From contig CAZUHK010000174.1 in assembly GCA_964620345.1 (NCBI GenBank), forward strand, positions 1 through 5,998: 5,998 nt of DNA, written 5' to 3'. This stretch comes from CAZUHK01 sp964620345 (lineage in GTDB: Bacteria; Planctomycetota; Phycisphaerae; Phycisphaerales; Zrk34). Each line of letters begins with the position of its first letter. Position 1 is the stretch's first letter. Below the pieces are notes generated by a model. That model ran no database searches. It was not told the DNA's origin and saw only the letters and a list, made by a program, of their open reading frames with translations. Below are positions 5,525 to 5,998 of this stretch, one piece after another. A program made the position numbers and the translations under genes.

Positions 5525-5998
5525 ATGACCCACACGCCCCACACGCAACCCGATACGCCCAAGCCCCGGCCGACGCGCAACAGCGAGGGCTCGATCAAGG
5601 AAACGATCGAGTCGATCATCGTGGCGTTCGTGCTGGCGTTCGTGTTCCGGGCGTTCGTGGTCGAGGCGTTTGTGATTCCCACCGGCTCGATGGCGCCGAC
5701 GCTGCTGGGCCAGCACGTCTCGTTCACCTGCCCGCAGTGCGGCCACCACTTCGACACCGACACGCGCGACAAGGGCAGCGCCGGCGGCCGGCCCACGAGC
5801 ATGCCGCTGCAGGGCGTGTGGTCGATGGCTCAGCCGGCGATCCGCAGCGAGCATCCGCTTGAGGTGCCCTGCCCGATGTGCGACTACCGGATCGTCGAGC
5901 GCACGCTGCACACCAAGCCCGGCGACCGCATCCTCGTGCTCAAGTATGTCTACGCCCTGGGCGAACCGCGGCGGTGGGACGTGGTGGTCTTCCGCAAC
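5525..5998 (+). CDS. lepB: Signal peptidase I with CxxC...CxxC insertion (partial, 3' end outside window)
   Basis: These are the first 158 residues of a type I signal peptidase, the membrane serine protease that removes signal peptides from exported proteins. A proline-rich cytoplasmic tail (1-20) leads to one membrane segment (about 30-51), then box B, IPTGSMAPTL, with nucleophile Ser55. The general base is Lys140 in GDRILVLKYVYA, followed by RRWDVVVFRN. Between Ser55 and Lys140 are 84 residues, against 54 in E. coli LepB (Ser90/Lys145). The extra sequence holds two cysteine pairs, CPQC (69-72) and CPMC (116-119), a zinc-ribbon-like arrangement on the outer side of the membrane. The frame is open from an earlier ATG at 5456, adding 23 hydrophilic residues; neither ATG has a strong ribosome binding site. 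I prefer 5525 because a possible -10 box covers the earlier one. No stop occurs before the window ends. Confidence 0.9.
   Translation, partial: MTHTPHTQPDTPKPRPTRNSEGSIKETIESIIVAFVLAFVFRAFVVEAFVIPTGSMAPTLLGQHVSFTCPQCGHHFDTDTRDKGSAGGRPTSMPLQGVWSMAQPAIRSEHPLEVPCPMCDYRIVERTLHTKPGDRILVLKYVYALGEPRRWDVVVFRN

Overview
The window is a GC-rich, densely coded bacterial segment with nine protein genes: eight complete, and one cut by the right edge. The best guess for the host is a planctomycete, perhaps of the Phycisphaerae. This rests on the high GC, a signal peptidase I carrying a four-cysteine insert, and intergenic palindromes of a type I remember from such genomes. It is inference; no rRNA or other phylogenetic marker is present.

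Layout from left to right. Positions 1-119 hold no gene I recognise, only the leader of the first gene. Positions 120-2008 hold a probable two-gene sugar-processing operon: a compact cytoplasmic GH29 (alpha-L-fucosidase family) hydrolase, then a uronate-dehydrogenase-like NAD-dependent short-chain dehydrogenase. Positions 2009-2267 hold a nested inverted-repeat element of about 180 bp and then the serC leader. serC (phosphoserine aminotransferase) fills 2268-3350. A second, purine/pyrimidine-biased inverted-repeat element lies at 3361-3486, so serC is bracketed by two different repeat elements. A DUF971 (GBBH-like N-terminal domain) gene follows at 3496-3819. Its last codon and stop form part of a perfect TATAAT box that probably starts a leaderless hicB message.

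Positions 3827-4676 look like a translationally coupled trio: a HicB-type antitoxin, a HicA-type toxin and a hotdog-fold thioesterase, each pair joined by an ATGA overlap. A short convergent gap with a GC hairpin separates them from pcm (protein-L-isoaspartate methyltransferase), on the minus strand at 4728-5399. Divergent from pcm is the start of lepB (signal peptidase I), open to the window edge.

Apart from the two predicted operons the genes are housekeeping (serine/PLP biosynthesis, protein repair, protein export) and do not form one pathway. The points most worth a second look are the two composite palindromes around serC, the toxin-antitoxin pair fused into an operon with a thioesterase, the apparent leaderless promoter, and the zinc-ribbon-like insert in LepB. 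I do not see a clearly new defence or mobile system.
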